Assembly: GCA_030052745.1 (NCBI GenBank)
Contig: JANBVO010000002.1
Coordinates: 62,001 to 126,000 of the forward strand
DNA from: Pleurostoma richardsiae
Taxonomy: Eukaryota; Ascomycota; Sordariomycetes; Calosphaeriales; Pleurostomataceae
DNA: 64,000 nt
Direction: 5' to 3'
Shown here: piece after piece, positions 43,301 to 54,630 of the stretch
Layout of the letters: the number at the start of each line of letters is the position of its first letter
Position numbering within the stretch: position 1 is the first letter of the stretch
The notes under the pieces: generated by a model
What the model was told of the DNA's origin: nothing
Databases searched by the model: none
The model's input: the letters and a program-made list of their open reading frames with translations, nothing else
Translations under genes and position numbers: made by a program

Positions 43301-44825
43301 GGAGCTTGCCTGGAGGGCTCTCGACTGCAGGTCGAGGGAGTCATTAGCTCCTATCTGAGAGGACCGGCGGTCAGGCTGCTCTCGGGGCGGAAATTTGATG
43401 AACTGGACTTGCATGCTCTGAGGCGCCACGTTGGAAGATGACCCCAGCATGTAGGACGCAGAGCTCGTCGCACTGAGATAGATACGGCAACCCGTATCCG
43501 TGAGCGCCATGAGATGGAGCTTAGATGCCTCGCGGGCGGAGATGGGGCTGATGGAGACAATGGTCATGCGGTCCGTGAGCAAGGGAGACGAACTGATCAT
43601 ATGCGTGATGTCCCGCAGGCAGGCCATCTTGTCCTTCTCAATAACCTTTGTGAGCTTGTCCGGCGACTCCATGTAATAGGTTCGGATCGTGGATCGGCTT
43701 GACAAGGTATAGAGGAGGTTGCGCGTGTCATCGATGACTATGTCTACCAGATGCTCATGCTGCTTGTGCGTCCAGGGCACGATTGCACTGGGCAAGACGG
43801 GGACGACTGATGACCAGCCGGGATGGGTGTGGTTGATCTTGCCGCACCGGCTGGAGAACCACTTCTCTTCCTGCTGGTAGTAAAGCTCGTAGACGTCGGT
43901 ATCGTTTGAGCCGCCAAAGAAGATACGCCCATTGGCAGATGCGGTGATGATGCTGACATCGGCGCCACTCTTGTGAAGCGACATCTTGGTCTGGTATAGG
44001 GATATTGTCTTCGTACCCGTGGGAGTGGGCGTCGCTGAGACCCCCAGCAAGATGAGCTCTTGCACTGTCGCCACGACCAGCATGTGGGTGATGGACTTGA
44101 CAAAAACGCCAGTCTTTGGCGGTACCAGAGCCACACCGGTGATAGCGTGAGGCGTGTCCTCGAAGCCAACCAACTCCGGGTTCGGCAGCGTGTAGTCCCA
44201 GAGGAAAACGCCGCTGTCGATGACGACCCACGCATGATTTATCTCCGGGAAGAGCCCCATATCGGTGTGTAAATTACCGCTATTAAATATGTCCATTACC
44301 GCATCGGGGATCGTATACATGTGGACCTTGTGGAACGGTGCCCAGGAGGAGTCGAAGAACTGCAGGTCATAGTCGGACGATGCGCCAGCTGAGACCGAAT
44401 CTGTCAGCATGGGGGTAGAAGGGTAGGCGTAAGGGGCATGAAAACTCACGCCTGCAGTATGAATCAATGTCGGGGAAGCTCTCATCTAGCTGTAAGACCT
44501 GGTTGACTGATCGCGCAGCTCTCAGGATCGGAGGCAGAGGCGCTGCATTCTCGGAAGACGACTGCGACTGTTGCTGTAGAAGTTGCTGCTGCTGTCGCTG
44601 CTGCTGGCTCGCAGGCACAAGACCTCCGCCTGATATGACGGACGTAGAGGCCGGCGCAAAGGCTCCCTGACCCGTTGACGAGCTTGGAGTCGTGCCGAAG
44701 GTACCAAATCTGGGACCTGGCGGCGGGGCATCGCTGAAGAGCTGCCGTCGGACGGGGTCATTTTTAGGAGCTGGAGTCTGTAGAAAAGCGCCCGGGACCT
44801 GGCGCATGGGGGTTTGAGTAGCCAT
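40379..44825 (-). CDS. NUP170: Nucleoporin Nup170/Nup155
   Basis: Three exons (44825-44450, 44388-41225, 41152-40379) give 1437 residues, close to the family size. Junctions: DSYCR-P|GASSDYDL and GLTE|LFNNYADQAGYYDL. The N-terminal 110 residues are disordered, with a Gln tract. Next comes the beta-propeller (about 130-620), starting SSDYDLQFFDSSWAPFHKV and containing the family motif INHAWVVIDSGVFLWDY. The remainder is alpha-solenoid. Nup170 is a large inner-ring scaffold nucleoporin that anchors the pore at the nuclear membrane and binds partners such as Nup53 (family knowledge). The tail ends RQAVDSIVITTERGSLRFV. The gene is complete with no anomalies. Confidence 0.95.
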
Positions 44826-45692
44826 CTTGTCGGTGACGCTCCCTCGCGTCTGACGTTGGCTCTGGGAAACCGAGCTGCAGCCAAGCTCCAGGAGCGCTGA
44901 CACGGTGAATGGGAACTGCCAGATCGATGCTTGTCTCTCTCTATCTCTCTCGGCCGGCACTAATCCAGTCGCACACGCGCGGCCAAGAGCTGATGGGGGT
45001 GGCTCGTCGCTCTCGTCAGAGCATGAACGGCTTGGGAGGGAAGAATGCGGGTGACGAGGTCGAGCTAGAGGAGGTGGCGGTCGGCAGTGGACGGTCTCTT
45101 AGGGAAAGCAGGAGAGAAGATGGGCCTCCCACAAAGCTTGACCATCAGAGCAAGCGAGGAAGAGGAGGCTGGATGAGGTGGAATGAAATTTTGGTGGAGA
45201 ACGCGAACCTGTCGCGCATGTGCAAAATGCACTAACCCGAATCAAGCCACAAGGCTGAACTCCCTTCAGAATCCCGTCACCTGTGCCTGAGCTGAGACTT
45301 ACGCAGTATAAGAGGACAAAGGCAAGGTACCTAGGTGCTTTAATGTGCATCTTATGATGTCCGTGCAATGTATTCACAGCTTTTATTGTTTGTCACCTAT
45401 ATGTCCTTCATGTGCTTCAGAGTGACACATTTTCATTTATTCCTGTTCTACTGTCAGGCTGCATCGCTTCCTCTAGGCCCACGTAAGGTGCGCTGCCAGA
45501 CATCTTCCTGTGACAAATATCTCCGTACACCAATCCTTCAGCTACCTTTCACCCTCATGTCTCCTCGGGTCTCTTCGATGCTCAATCGCGACGTCATTTG
45601 TCTCTGTGGCATTGCCCTGTCTATCCTTGAATAGAGGTGGCATTCCTGTAGCCAAAGGACAGGCCATCCACCGGCAATAACAGTCGATGTGC
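44826..45692. other. Intergenic region upstream of NUP170
   Basis: No gene seen. It contains the NUP170 promoter (minus-strand reading) and a GGTACCTAGG motif at 45326-45335. The right part is the 3' flank of the 3-ketoacyl-CoA reductase. Confidence 0.5.
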
Positions 45693-46771
45693 TCAAGCCT
45701 TCTTGGCCTCCCGAGCCGCCTTCCTCAGGGCGCGGGTCCGGATGTCGATGTGCATCTTCAAGTTAAACCAGATACCGATGGCATGACCCAGACCAATAGT
45801 TTTCTCAACCCACCATTGCATCAGCGCGTGCGTCCACCACGGCGTGTACGTGTAAGCCAGCTCCTGCGTGCCTGTGAGGCCGATCTTCCCCAGAGCGGCG
45901 CGGACGAACGGCCTGGGCGTCGGAATCATCAGGCTTGGGCGGCGGACCTTGCTCATCGCGGTGGTGACGAGGTAGCTCAGCACCAGATAGACGTCGACGT
46001 TGCTGGGTTTGAGTTCCGCGGCCAAGCCGCTGCTCCAGTACTGCAAGAAGGCTTTGCTGCCGCTGTAGGTAGCCAGGTAAGGCGTGGGCATCCAGCCGCC
46101 GAACGAGCCCATGGTCAGGATAAGGCCGCGCTTGCGCTGAGCCATGCCTGGGGCGACCACCTGCGTCGTCTTGAGGGTGCCGAGGCAGTTGATGGTGACG
46201 ATGTTCTGCAGCTCCTTCTTGTCGGTCAAGAGGAACGGCACGGGGATGCTGTGGCTCTGGCCAACGTTGTTGATGAGGATGCCGACATCGAGGCCGTCAA
46301 TCAGCTGCGCTAGCCGCTCATAGTCGGCATCGTTGTCTTGCGAGAAGTCCATCGCCAACACCTTGGTCTGCAGGCCGGAGCCGGCGTGTTTGTTCTCGAG
46401 GTCCTTAGCGAGGGTCTCGAGCTTGGCCTGCGTGCGGGAGACGAGGATGAGGTTGAAACCCTTAGCGGCAAGCTGCGTCGCGAACTCCTTGCCGAGGCCA
46501 TCGGACGCTCCAGTGACAACAGCCCAGGTGCCCTTCTTGCCGTACTTGCGCAGCTGTAGCGATTGGTAGTCACGTCAGCGACGCTGAGCTTCTGATGGGG
46601 AGGGATCATTTCACCACGATGACGCACATTGGTGCCGCTGAGGACGAAGAGGTTGAGGAGGAGGTGCACATAGCTCAGGACGCGGCTGGAGAGGTAGAGG
46701 GCACCGACGCCGGCGAACGCCCACTGCACCGGCTGGGGGATCGAGGCGACAAGCTGCTTGACGGACTCCAT
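45693..46771 (-). CDS. IFA38: Very-long-chain 3-oxoacyl-CoA reductase (ER ketoreductase)
   Basis: Two exons (46771-46628, 46553-45693) give 334 residues, joined [14 protein letters not shown]. Residues 15-45 hold a membrane anchor ([32 protein letters not shown]). The short-chain dehydrogenase domain has the cofactor motif [20 protein letters not shown], and the catalytic SFGG..YSGSK (Tyr-x3-Lys). The Lys-rich C-terminus ([12 protein letters not shown]) fits a KKxx-like ER retrieval signal (AKKA). It reduces 3-ketoacyl-CoA in each cycle of very-long-chain fatty-acid elongation on the ER, the second of the four elongase steps. It is divergently paired with ERG28. Confidence 0.92.
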
Positions 46772-47133
46772 GTCGACTGATGAAGACCGGCTCAGATATC
46801 GATGATTCCCGGTCTGCTTGTCTGCTCTAGAAGAAAAATATGGCCTTGGGGGAAAAGTGCGAAATGCCAGAATTGAAGTGCGAGACGCGGGACGGCGGAG
46901 CTACCAAGCTACCTAGGGCGGGCCGTGTCTCTGACATAAGATTCAATTGCCGGGTACCTTACTACGTAAGGTAGGTAGCCAGCTGGCTCCATAGCGAGCC
47001 ACATCCCTGCCTCCACCTCGCCCTGGTGGTGTGCTGCCCCTGATGGCCTTTCGCTGAAGCTCCTCCTTGCATCACGACACCTTATCCGACTCTTACGGCC
47101 AACCAGGAGCTTCTGCTGACTCCCTTTTCGACG
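46772..47133. promoter_or_regulatory. Shared divergent promoter: 3-ketoacyl-CoA reductase / ERG28
   Basis: Only 362 bp separate the two start codons. It holds a CTACCTAGGG motif (46909-46918) and a perfect palindrome at 46955-46973. Two ER lipid-synthesis genes are driven from it in opposite directions, so shared control is likely but unproven. Confidence 0.55.
46955..46973. repeat. Palindrome TACCTTACTACGTAAGGTA
   Basis: A perfect 8-bp inverted repeat with a 3-nt centre, near the middle of the shared promoter. Size and symmetry fit a dimeric transcription factor site, though it also belongs to the TACCT/AGGTA motif family seen elsewhere. Confidence 0.7.
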
Positions 47134-47761
47134 ATGGATCAGGCATTGGCGATCCTTCCCTCTGCGGAGAAGGGCTATCTCCCTTACTACCTCCTCCTCG
47201 TGAGCTCTCAAACCTCTCTCGCTTTCCCTCAAACGTCCCCCCAGGGCTTGCAGCGAAGCCGCACAGAAAGCTAACGAGCTCTCAATCCAGGTCGGCGTCG
47301 TCGCAGTCGGCAACTCCCTGCAAAACCTCTTCACCCTGCACTACACCCGCCGCATCTACAACGGGCAGTTTGTGCCGAACCCATCGCTCACCCGGTCCGG
47401 TAGTAGCGGTGCCGGTGCCCCGAACCCAGACGACAGCGTCGCCAAGCTTGTGCCCGCGTCTCCCACTGGCAAGGACGTCGAGAAGGCCCGCGACCAGGTG
47501 ACGCCCCTGGCGGCGCGGCTGTTTGGCACCTGGACACTCATCACCGGGATCCTACGTGTGTACGCCGCCTACCGCGTGGACGACCCGGTGCTGTACCAGC
47601 TAGGGCTCATCACGCACCTCCTGGCCGCCGCGCACTTCAGCAGTGAGCTGCTCGTGTTCAAGACGCTCCGGCTTACCGGTCCTCAAATCTTCCCCCTCGT
47701 GGCCGGCTTTGGGGGCTCCATTTGGATGGCACTGCAGTATCACGCCTACGTGAGGGGGTGA
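47134..47761 (+). CDS. ERG28: Erg28-like ergosterol biosynthesis scaffold
   Basis: Two exons, 47134-47199 and 47291-47761, give 178 residues, joined PYYLLL|VGVVAVGNSLQNLF in phase 0. Erg28 is a four-helix ER membrane protein that holds the sterol C4-demethylation enzymes (Erg25, Erg26, Erg27) together. The family block THLLAAAHFSSELLVFKTLRL is visible, with helices at about 18-38, 90-110, 120-140 and 155-175. A Gly/Ser/Pro-rich loop (about 53-85) lengthens it compared with the yeast protein (148 residues). It shares a promoter with the VLCFA reductase. Confidence 0.88.
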
Positions 47762-47975
47762 TGCAATAGCAGGGCGAAGGTCGTCTTCGCCAGACACTTC
47801 TGCTGGTCTGGCCAGATGGCGCTTAGCCTGGGCCTCCATGTAGCGGAGGCCTGCCGTATCTATGTTTATAATAGTAATTAATCCAGCGACCAGCTCGGTT
47901 ATTCTAACTTATTTTCTGGGTAACCATTTTCCTTGTCTACTACTTCTCCGTTACGCCGACCTCTCTATATCCCTT

Positions 47976-49388
<1,413 letters not shown>

Positions 49389-50360
49389 CTTGGAGGGGTT
49401 GTGAATGGATGTTGGCGGGGTATTTGGAAGTAGGAGACCTGTGGTTCACAGCTGGAGGAGCAGAAGAGTAACTGAGCAACTGACAAAGCAACGGAGACAA
49501 TCTCCAGCATGTAATTACTACCTGTACGGTTATAACTGCTTCTGGAGGACCGCACAGAGGAATTTCTGCACGTAAAAGCCGTCAGAGGAGGGCCGATTAG
49601 CTCGTGTCCTCCTCATTTGGCTGGTGCCCCCAGTTGTCACCGGATCTCTTGCTGGTGCCGCAACGGAACCGCCGACTTCTGGGGTATTCGGCCCAATTCG
49701 CGCCGGGTGTGGGCTTCCCAGCTCTGAAGCTCACCTGATGAGGGAATTGACAGACTGTATCTGCCTAGCAGAGATGGGAGACTAGGACTGTCAGTTGAGT
49801 TAGCATAGTACCTCTCTCTCTTTAGCGACCCCGGGGAACCTGGAGCCGTCGGGCGTCACGGCACCTGGCGGGACGGATTTTTCAAGAGGCGGGGCCGGTG
49901 AAGTTACGTCATGGTTCCGACCAGAACTGCCAGCTCTGTGGCGCTTGCGTGGCTAAGCATGTCCATTTCAGTCACGTGAATGTGGCTTCCCCCCTTTCCG
50001 CTCGACAGTCGCAGGATGCGTTTGTCCACCAATCATCAGTCACAACTCCAACGCTCGGAAGCCTGCGCTGCTTCCTGGTGCCACCGCAACGGAGGACCAA
50101 AGTCACACTCAACGTCAAGCGCGCCGACGCATCGCCTTTCCATCAAAAAGCCAGGCCATCATCATCGGAAAATCATCACAGTGACGATCAGTGCATCATA
50201 CAGCGACCGTCCGCTCTCATTTGACACCCTTATATGGCCCTTTCATACTGTTCTACTCCCCGAGGTGCACGTTGATAGTCGCCAAGGGCTCCTCCCTACG
50301 GTACCCGCTACCGACCAACGACCGACCTTTCCCCGCCGCCCTCCGCCTGCGCCTTCAGCC
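49389..50360. promoter_or_regulatory. Divergent promoter region: GAL7 / ADA2
   Basis: 972 bp with no gene. A CCACCAATCATC sequence near 50028-50039 contains a CCAAT core and may bind the HAP/CBF complex. A CT-rich run near 49812-49822 is also seen. No obvious Gal4-type CGG-N11-CCG pair was spotted. Confidence 0.45.
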
Positions 50361-52172
50361 ATGGGGGTTATAAGAAAAAAGACAGCCGCTCGAGGTGGTG
50401 AGGGAGGTGTCAAGTATGTCTGCGATGTCTGTTCGGCAGACATCACGTCAACGGTAAGTCGGTCCTCCCATGCTGTCTTGTCCCGCGAGTCCCGGCTCGG
50501 TGGAGCGACGCGCGTGGCCGTGGTGGGCTCGCATCACCATACGTATCACGAGACGTGTGGTCACCGCCCTCCCTCGTGAAAACTGTGGGCCCGTCTATGG
50601 TGCTCTCTAAATGAGCATGCCCCTGCATCTGCTAACTGAGCCTCCTCCGAACAGGTCCGCATCCGCTGTGCTCATAGCGCATGCAACGAGTATGACCTCT
50701 GTGTGCAGTGCTTCGCCAGCGGCCAGTCGAGCAACGCGCACCAACCAGCAACCCATCCGTACCGGGTTATCGAACAGAATTCCTTCCCCATATTCGACAG
50801 AGAATGGGGCGCCGACGAGGAGCTCCTCCTCTTAGAGGGCGCTGAAATATATGGCCTCGGCTCGTGGGCTGACATTGCGGATCACATCGGCGGTTACCGG
50901 CACAAGGATGAGGTCCGAGACCACTACCTGGATGTCTACGTCAATTCTTCCCGCTTTCCTCTTCCCGAACGATGCAGTCCCCAGGATATGGAGCTCGCCA
51001 ACGAGATCTCGAGGGAGGAGTTCCAGGCACGAAAAAAGCGGAGGATCGAGGAACGCAGAGAAGCCGCTAAGAATGCGCCGCAACTCCAGCCGAAGACGAA
51101 GCCCACCGCCAGTGTGCCCGCCTGCCACGAAATCCAGGGTTACATGCCCGGCCGCCTGGAGTTTGAGACGGAATATGCCAACGAGGCCGAGGAAGCCGTG
51201 CAGCTTATGCAGTTCGACCCCGGAGATGGCATCAATCCCCGCACAGGCGAGCTCGAACCTGAAATGGAGCTGAAACTGACGGTCATGGAGATCTACAACT
51301 GCAGGCTGACGCAGCGTGTGGAGCGGAAGAAGGTCATCTTCGAGCACAACCTACTCGACTACCGGGAAAATAGCAAGCTGGAGAAGAAGCGGACCAAGGA
51401 GGAGCGCGATCTGCTCAACAAGGCCAAGCCCTTTGCGCGCATGATGAATCACAACGATTTCGAGGACTTCTGTCAGGGGCTTCTTGACGAGCTGAACCTC
51501 CGGCAGGCCATTTCCCAGTTGCAAGATTGGCGCAACATGGGCATCGGCGATCTGCGCAGCGGTGAGAAGTACGAGCAGGAGAAGGCACAGCGAGTACAGA
51601 AGCAGATACCCATGGGGTCCATGGACAGAGAGCGGCTGGCATCCGCTCAACGGGCTAAGCAGCCAGTCGCCCCGGAGCCGCCGAGCGGAGCAGCACTACT
51701 CCTTGCCCCTGAGCTGCCAATAAGGGCGGCCCCAGCTGGCGGAGTTGCGAATGGCGAGTCGAAGGTGAACGGCGTAGCTAATGGCACGACCGTTAACGGA
51801 GCGATGGTTAACGGAGCGTCGGTCAACGGCAGCAGCGTTGTCGTCGCCTCAGCCAACGGTGTCACTGCTTCTGCCACTACCAAGCAGAAATACATCCCTC
51901 AGCCCATACAGGGGGTGCAGCCGATGAGTTGGAGTCAAGAAAACGCGCCGGATCTGCACCTGCTCACACCCGAGGAGGCGAAGTTGTGCGAGGTCCTCAG
52001 GCTCCAGCCGAAGCCGTACCTCATGATCAAGGAGCAGCTGCTCAAGGAGGCGATCAAGGGGAACGGCACCCTTAAGAAGAAGCAGGCCAAGGAGATATGC
52101 AGGCTGGATTCGCAGAAGGGCGGGCGGATATTTGAGTTTTTCATCAATGCCGGCTGGGTTGGCAAGGCATGA
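50361..52172 (+). CDS. ADA2: SAGA/ADA complex adaptor Ada2
   Basis: Two exons, 50361-50453 and 50655-52172, give 536 residues; the junction ADITST|VRIRCAH is inside the zinc finger. Domains in order: ZZ zinc finger (about 18-70; CDVCSADI ... [16 protein letters not shown]), SANT/Myb domain (about 80-130; [21 protein letters not shown]), a central Ada2 region (about 165-320) and a C-terminal SWIRM domain (about 450-535; [20 protein letters not shown] ... [11 protein letters not shown]). Ada2 binds Gcn5 and stimulates histone H3 acetylation in SAGA. Between the central region and SWIRM lies a run of Asn-Gly motifs (about 375-415), probably a flexible linker. The 201-bp intron is longer than most here. 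Confidence 0.94.
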
Positions 52173-54630
52173 CCGACATTTTTACGGGAGGGTGCCTGGT
52201 GATGTTGGATTACATGCGCATGGCGTTACGGGAGTCTAAGGGCAGAGGGCAATTCCTCCCTAGGCGTTCGGGGACCCGCGCTGCGGTCGAGGATACCTGT
52301 GCTGTTTGTGGTGAGATTCAGAGGGACTTTGAAGTCCACCCTGTAGAACTTGCTCATCATGCATTATGACGGACAGCTCGCAATATGACGCGTGCGTTCC
52401 GTTGAGGACGTATCAAGTCCCAATATCGTCAGTCCAAGATGTCTTGTTATGATCCTTTCAAAGATATGCGAGTTTCGGGAGTGCGAAGCAACGGTTATGG
52501 TAGCAACAAAGATCCGGTTGCACAAGCTGCACACAGCACTCGATGCCAACGTCGGGGTCGTCGTCCTGCGGGACATGACCGAGCGGGAATAAGGGGCTAA
52601 GGGGGGGAAGCGTCTCAAGAGGGGCTGAAACGGAACAACTGCAGCGGACGGCGAGAGAGCACAGGTGATGCGCCCCCAAAGGCGGTCCGGCGGCGGCGGC
52701 AATTGGTGTGGAGGATGACATGCAGGTTGGGACCTCTTGCAACGAGCGCTGAGTGGTGGGACCGAGACTTCTCAGCCTGCCACATTCGTTCCAGCCCTCC
52801 TCGTATCGAGCGCCATGATTGCTCGGCTTGCCTTAGGGCTGAGAGGGGACGGTGTGAGAGAAACTCGCTCAAGCAGTCGGTGTCCTGAGGTGAGAAGCAG
52901 ATAAGAGGCAGGCAGAGTGGCGATCATGGTACTGGTTGGCCTCGTTCGAGCCATGAGTACGGAATACTTAGCACCTGCTTGGTTGGGACGACACCATACT
53001 GCCCTCGTTGGTCGCAGGACGGGAGACGGACAACCTATCAGAAAGTGGCGCAGGGTGACGATCTGTTCCCTGGCGCCCCCAACCCCCCGGGGCAGCAGTT
53101 GACATCATCCGTCAGGGCCACAGAGTTGGCGATGCGACACAGCAAAGACCAGTTTCTGTGTGACGACAACAAGAGTGGCCACTCAATGAGGAACGTCGCG
53201 GACTGCCAATGACGCTGGATTGCGGCCAGGCCAAAGAGGCAAGAGACGAAACATCAAAGTGGTGATGGAATCGCAAGTTTTGCTGCAGCACAGCCTCCCT
53301 GGTAGCGGCGGCCCAGTTGCGTACGTGTGCATCTGCATCGGCTGCAGCTCCAGGATACGCATTCCATTCCACAGATAGCAACAAAAATAACGTTAGGCCT
53401 CCGGCCCTCGGGGGCGGTCTAGAACCCGCGAGCAAGAGGGCCGGGGGGGAGGGGCGAAGAAGAAACACCGGTCTCTGGTTCTGCCAGCCGTTGTGCTGTT
53501 AGCGGCGGCCCGCACTTTGCCCCCCGTTCTGCTAACAGGCGACGGAGAGGGGTGCCGCTAAGGTCGAGCTGGCTTTTCAGCCCACGTTGCTGGCCGACCC
53601 ACCGCACCCGTCATTGTACCTACGGTACTGTACTGTAGTGTATGGTACATACCCACCTACCTTAGGTACCTTAGGTACCTACTCTAACGTAGTACGTACC
53701 TTACCTGGAAACCACAGTAGCACAGCAACCCCCGAATACTGGCAGACTGGCACCCTTCCATGGCATTTCTGTTCTCCCACCGCAACCTCGAGACATCCCT
53801 ACGTCCTGAGCTCCAAGTGTGCTCCTCCTTCGCACTGCTGTGCTGCATCCGTACATTGCACAGACTTCACACACAAAACTACTAGTCAGCGTTATCGCTG
53901 CATGTTTCCAGATCGGCTTGGTTGGCGCTGTGTGCTGCTATTTTCTGCAGAGTGCCCAGTGATCGCCTGGGAGTCGCAACGCAAGACGTCTCACGACGGC
54001 GCCTCAGCCACCACCCTCTTACCACTTCCGCCAGTCGCCCGCCGAGCCACAGACGAATCCGGTGAGACATCTTCTGCTGTCTGACCGCTCTCAAGGCAGT
54101 CCCCGGTTCCAGTCCTGTCCCAAGACCTGTTCCGTCACAAATCTCCGAAGCAATTGGCCCCTGGCCCGGGACCCCAGATCGATAATCCCACTCGATTAAT
54201 GTCCCACAGCAGCCCGTCCCCCGTTCAACGCCTGTAGGACACACCCGGCGTCCCACGCTTCTCCCTCTCTCGGAACGCCGTACCTCACGACCGAGCAGTC
54301 TGGTTCCCCGCCTGTCCATGCCGCTCGCATATGCCAGAGCTGTTCCACAGGTCCAGAAGCTGCCAGCACCGAACAAAGGGAAACACATGAACGCATAAGC
54401 AACCCGTCTGACGACACCCAGCGCTACAACGCCGAAGCTTCCACCCGGACGTCCCGTGAGCAGACGGACAACACCAGCATTTTGGGCATAGCAAAACGAC
54501 CAGCAAAGGAGGTGCTTACGAGAGTTCGAGCTCTAGGATTGTCCGGGGCTTCGCCCCATCACCACCGCCATTGCTGTCGTCGCCGCCGCTGGCACCCTGA
54601 GCGTAAACCACAGCAACAGCATCGGCAGCC
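52173..54630. other. 2.5-kb region upstream of the NIPA-type transporter, no gene seen
   Basis: No supportable coding frame. A dense cluster of GTACCT/AGGTAC repeats lies at about 53615-53710. The last 500 bp are CA/CG-rich and read like a long 5' leader. An in-frame intron in the leader cannot be ruled out. Confidence 0.45.

Noticed and set aside
44555-44620. CTG/CAG-type triplet run
   Set aside because: It encodes the Gln tract in the N-terminal tail of Nup170, so it is explained by the gene.
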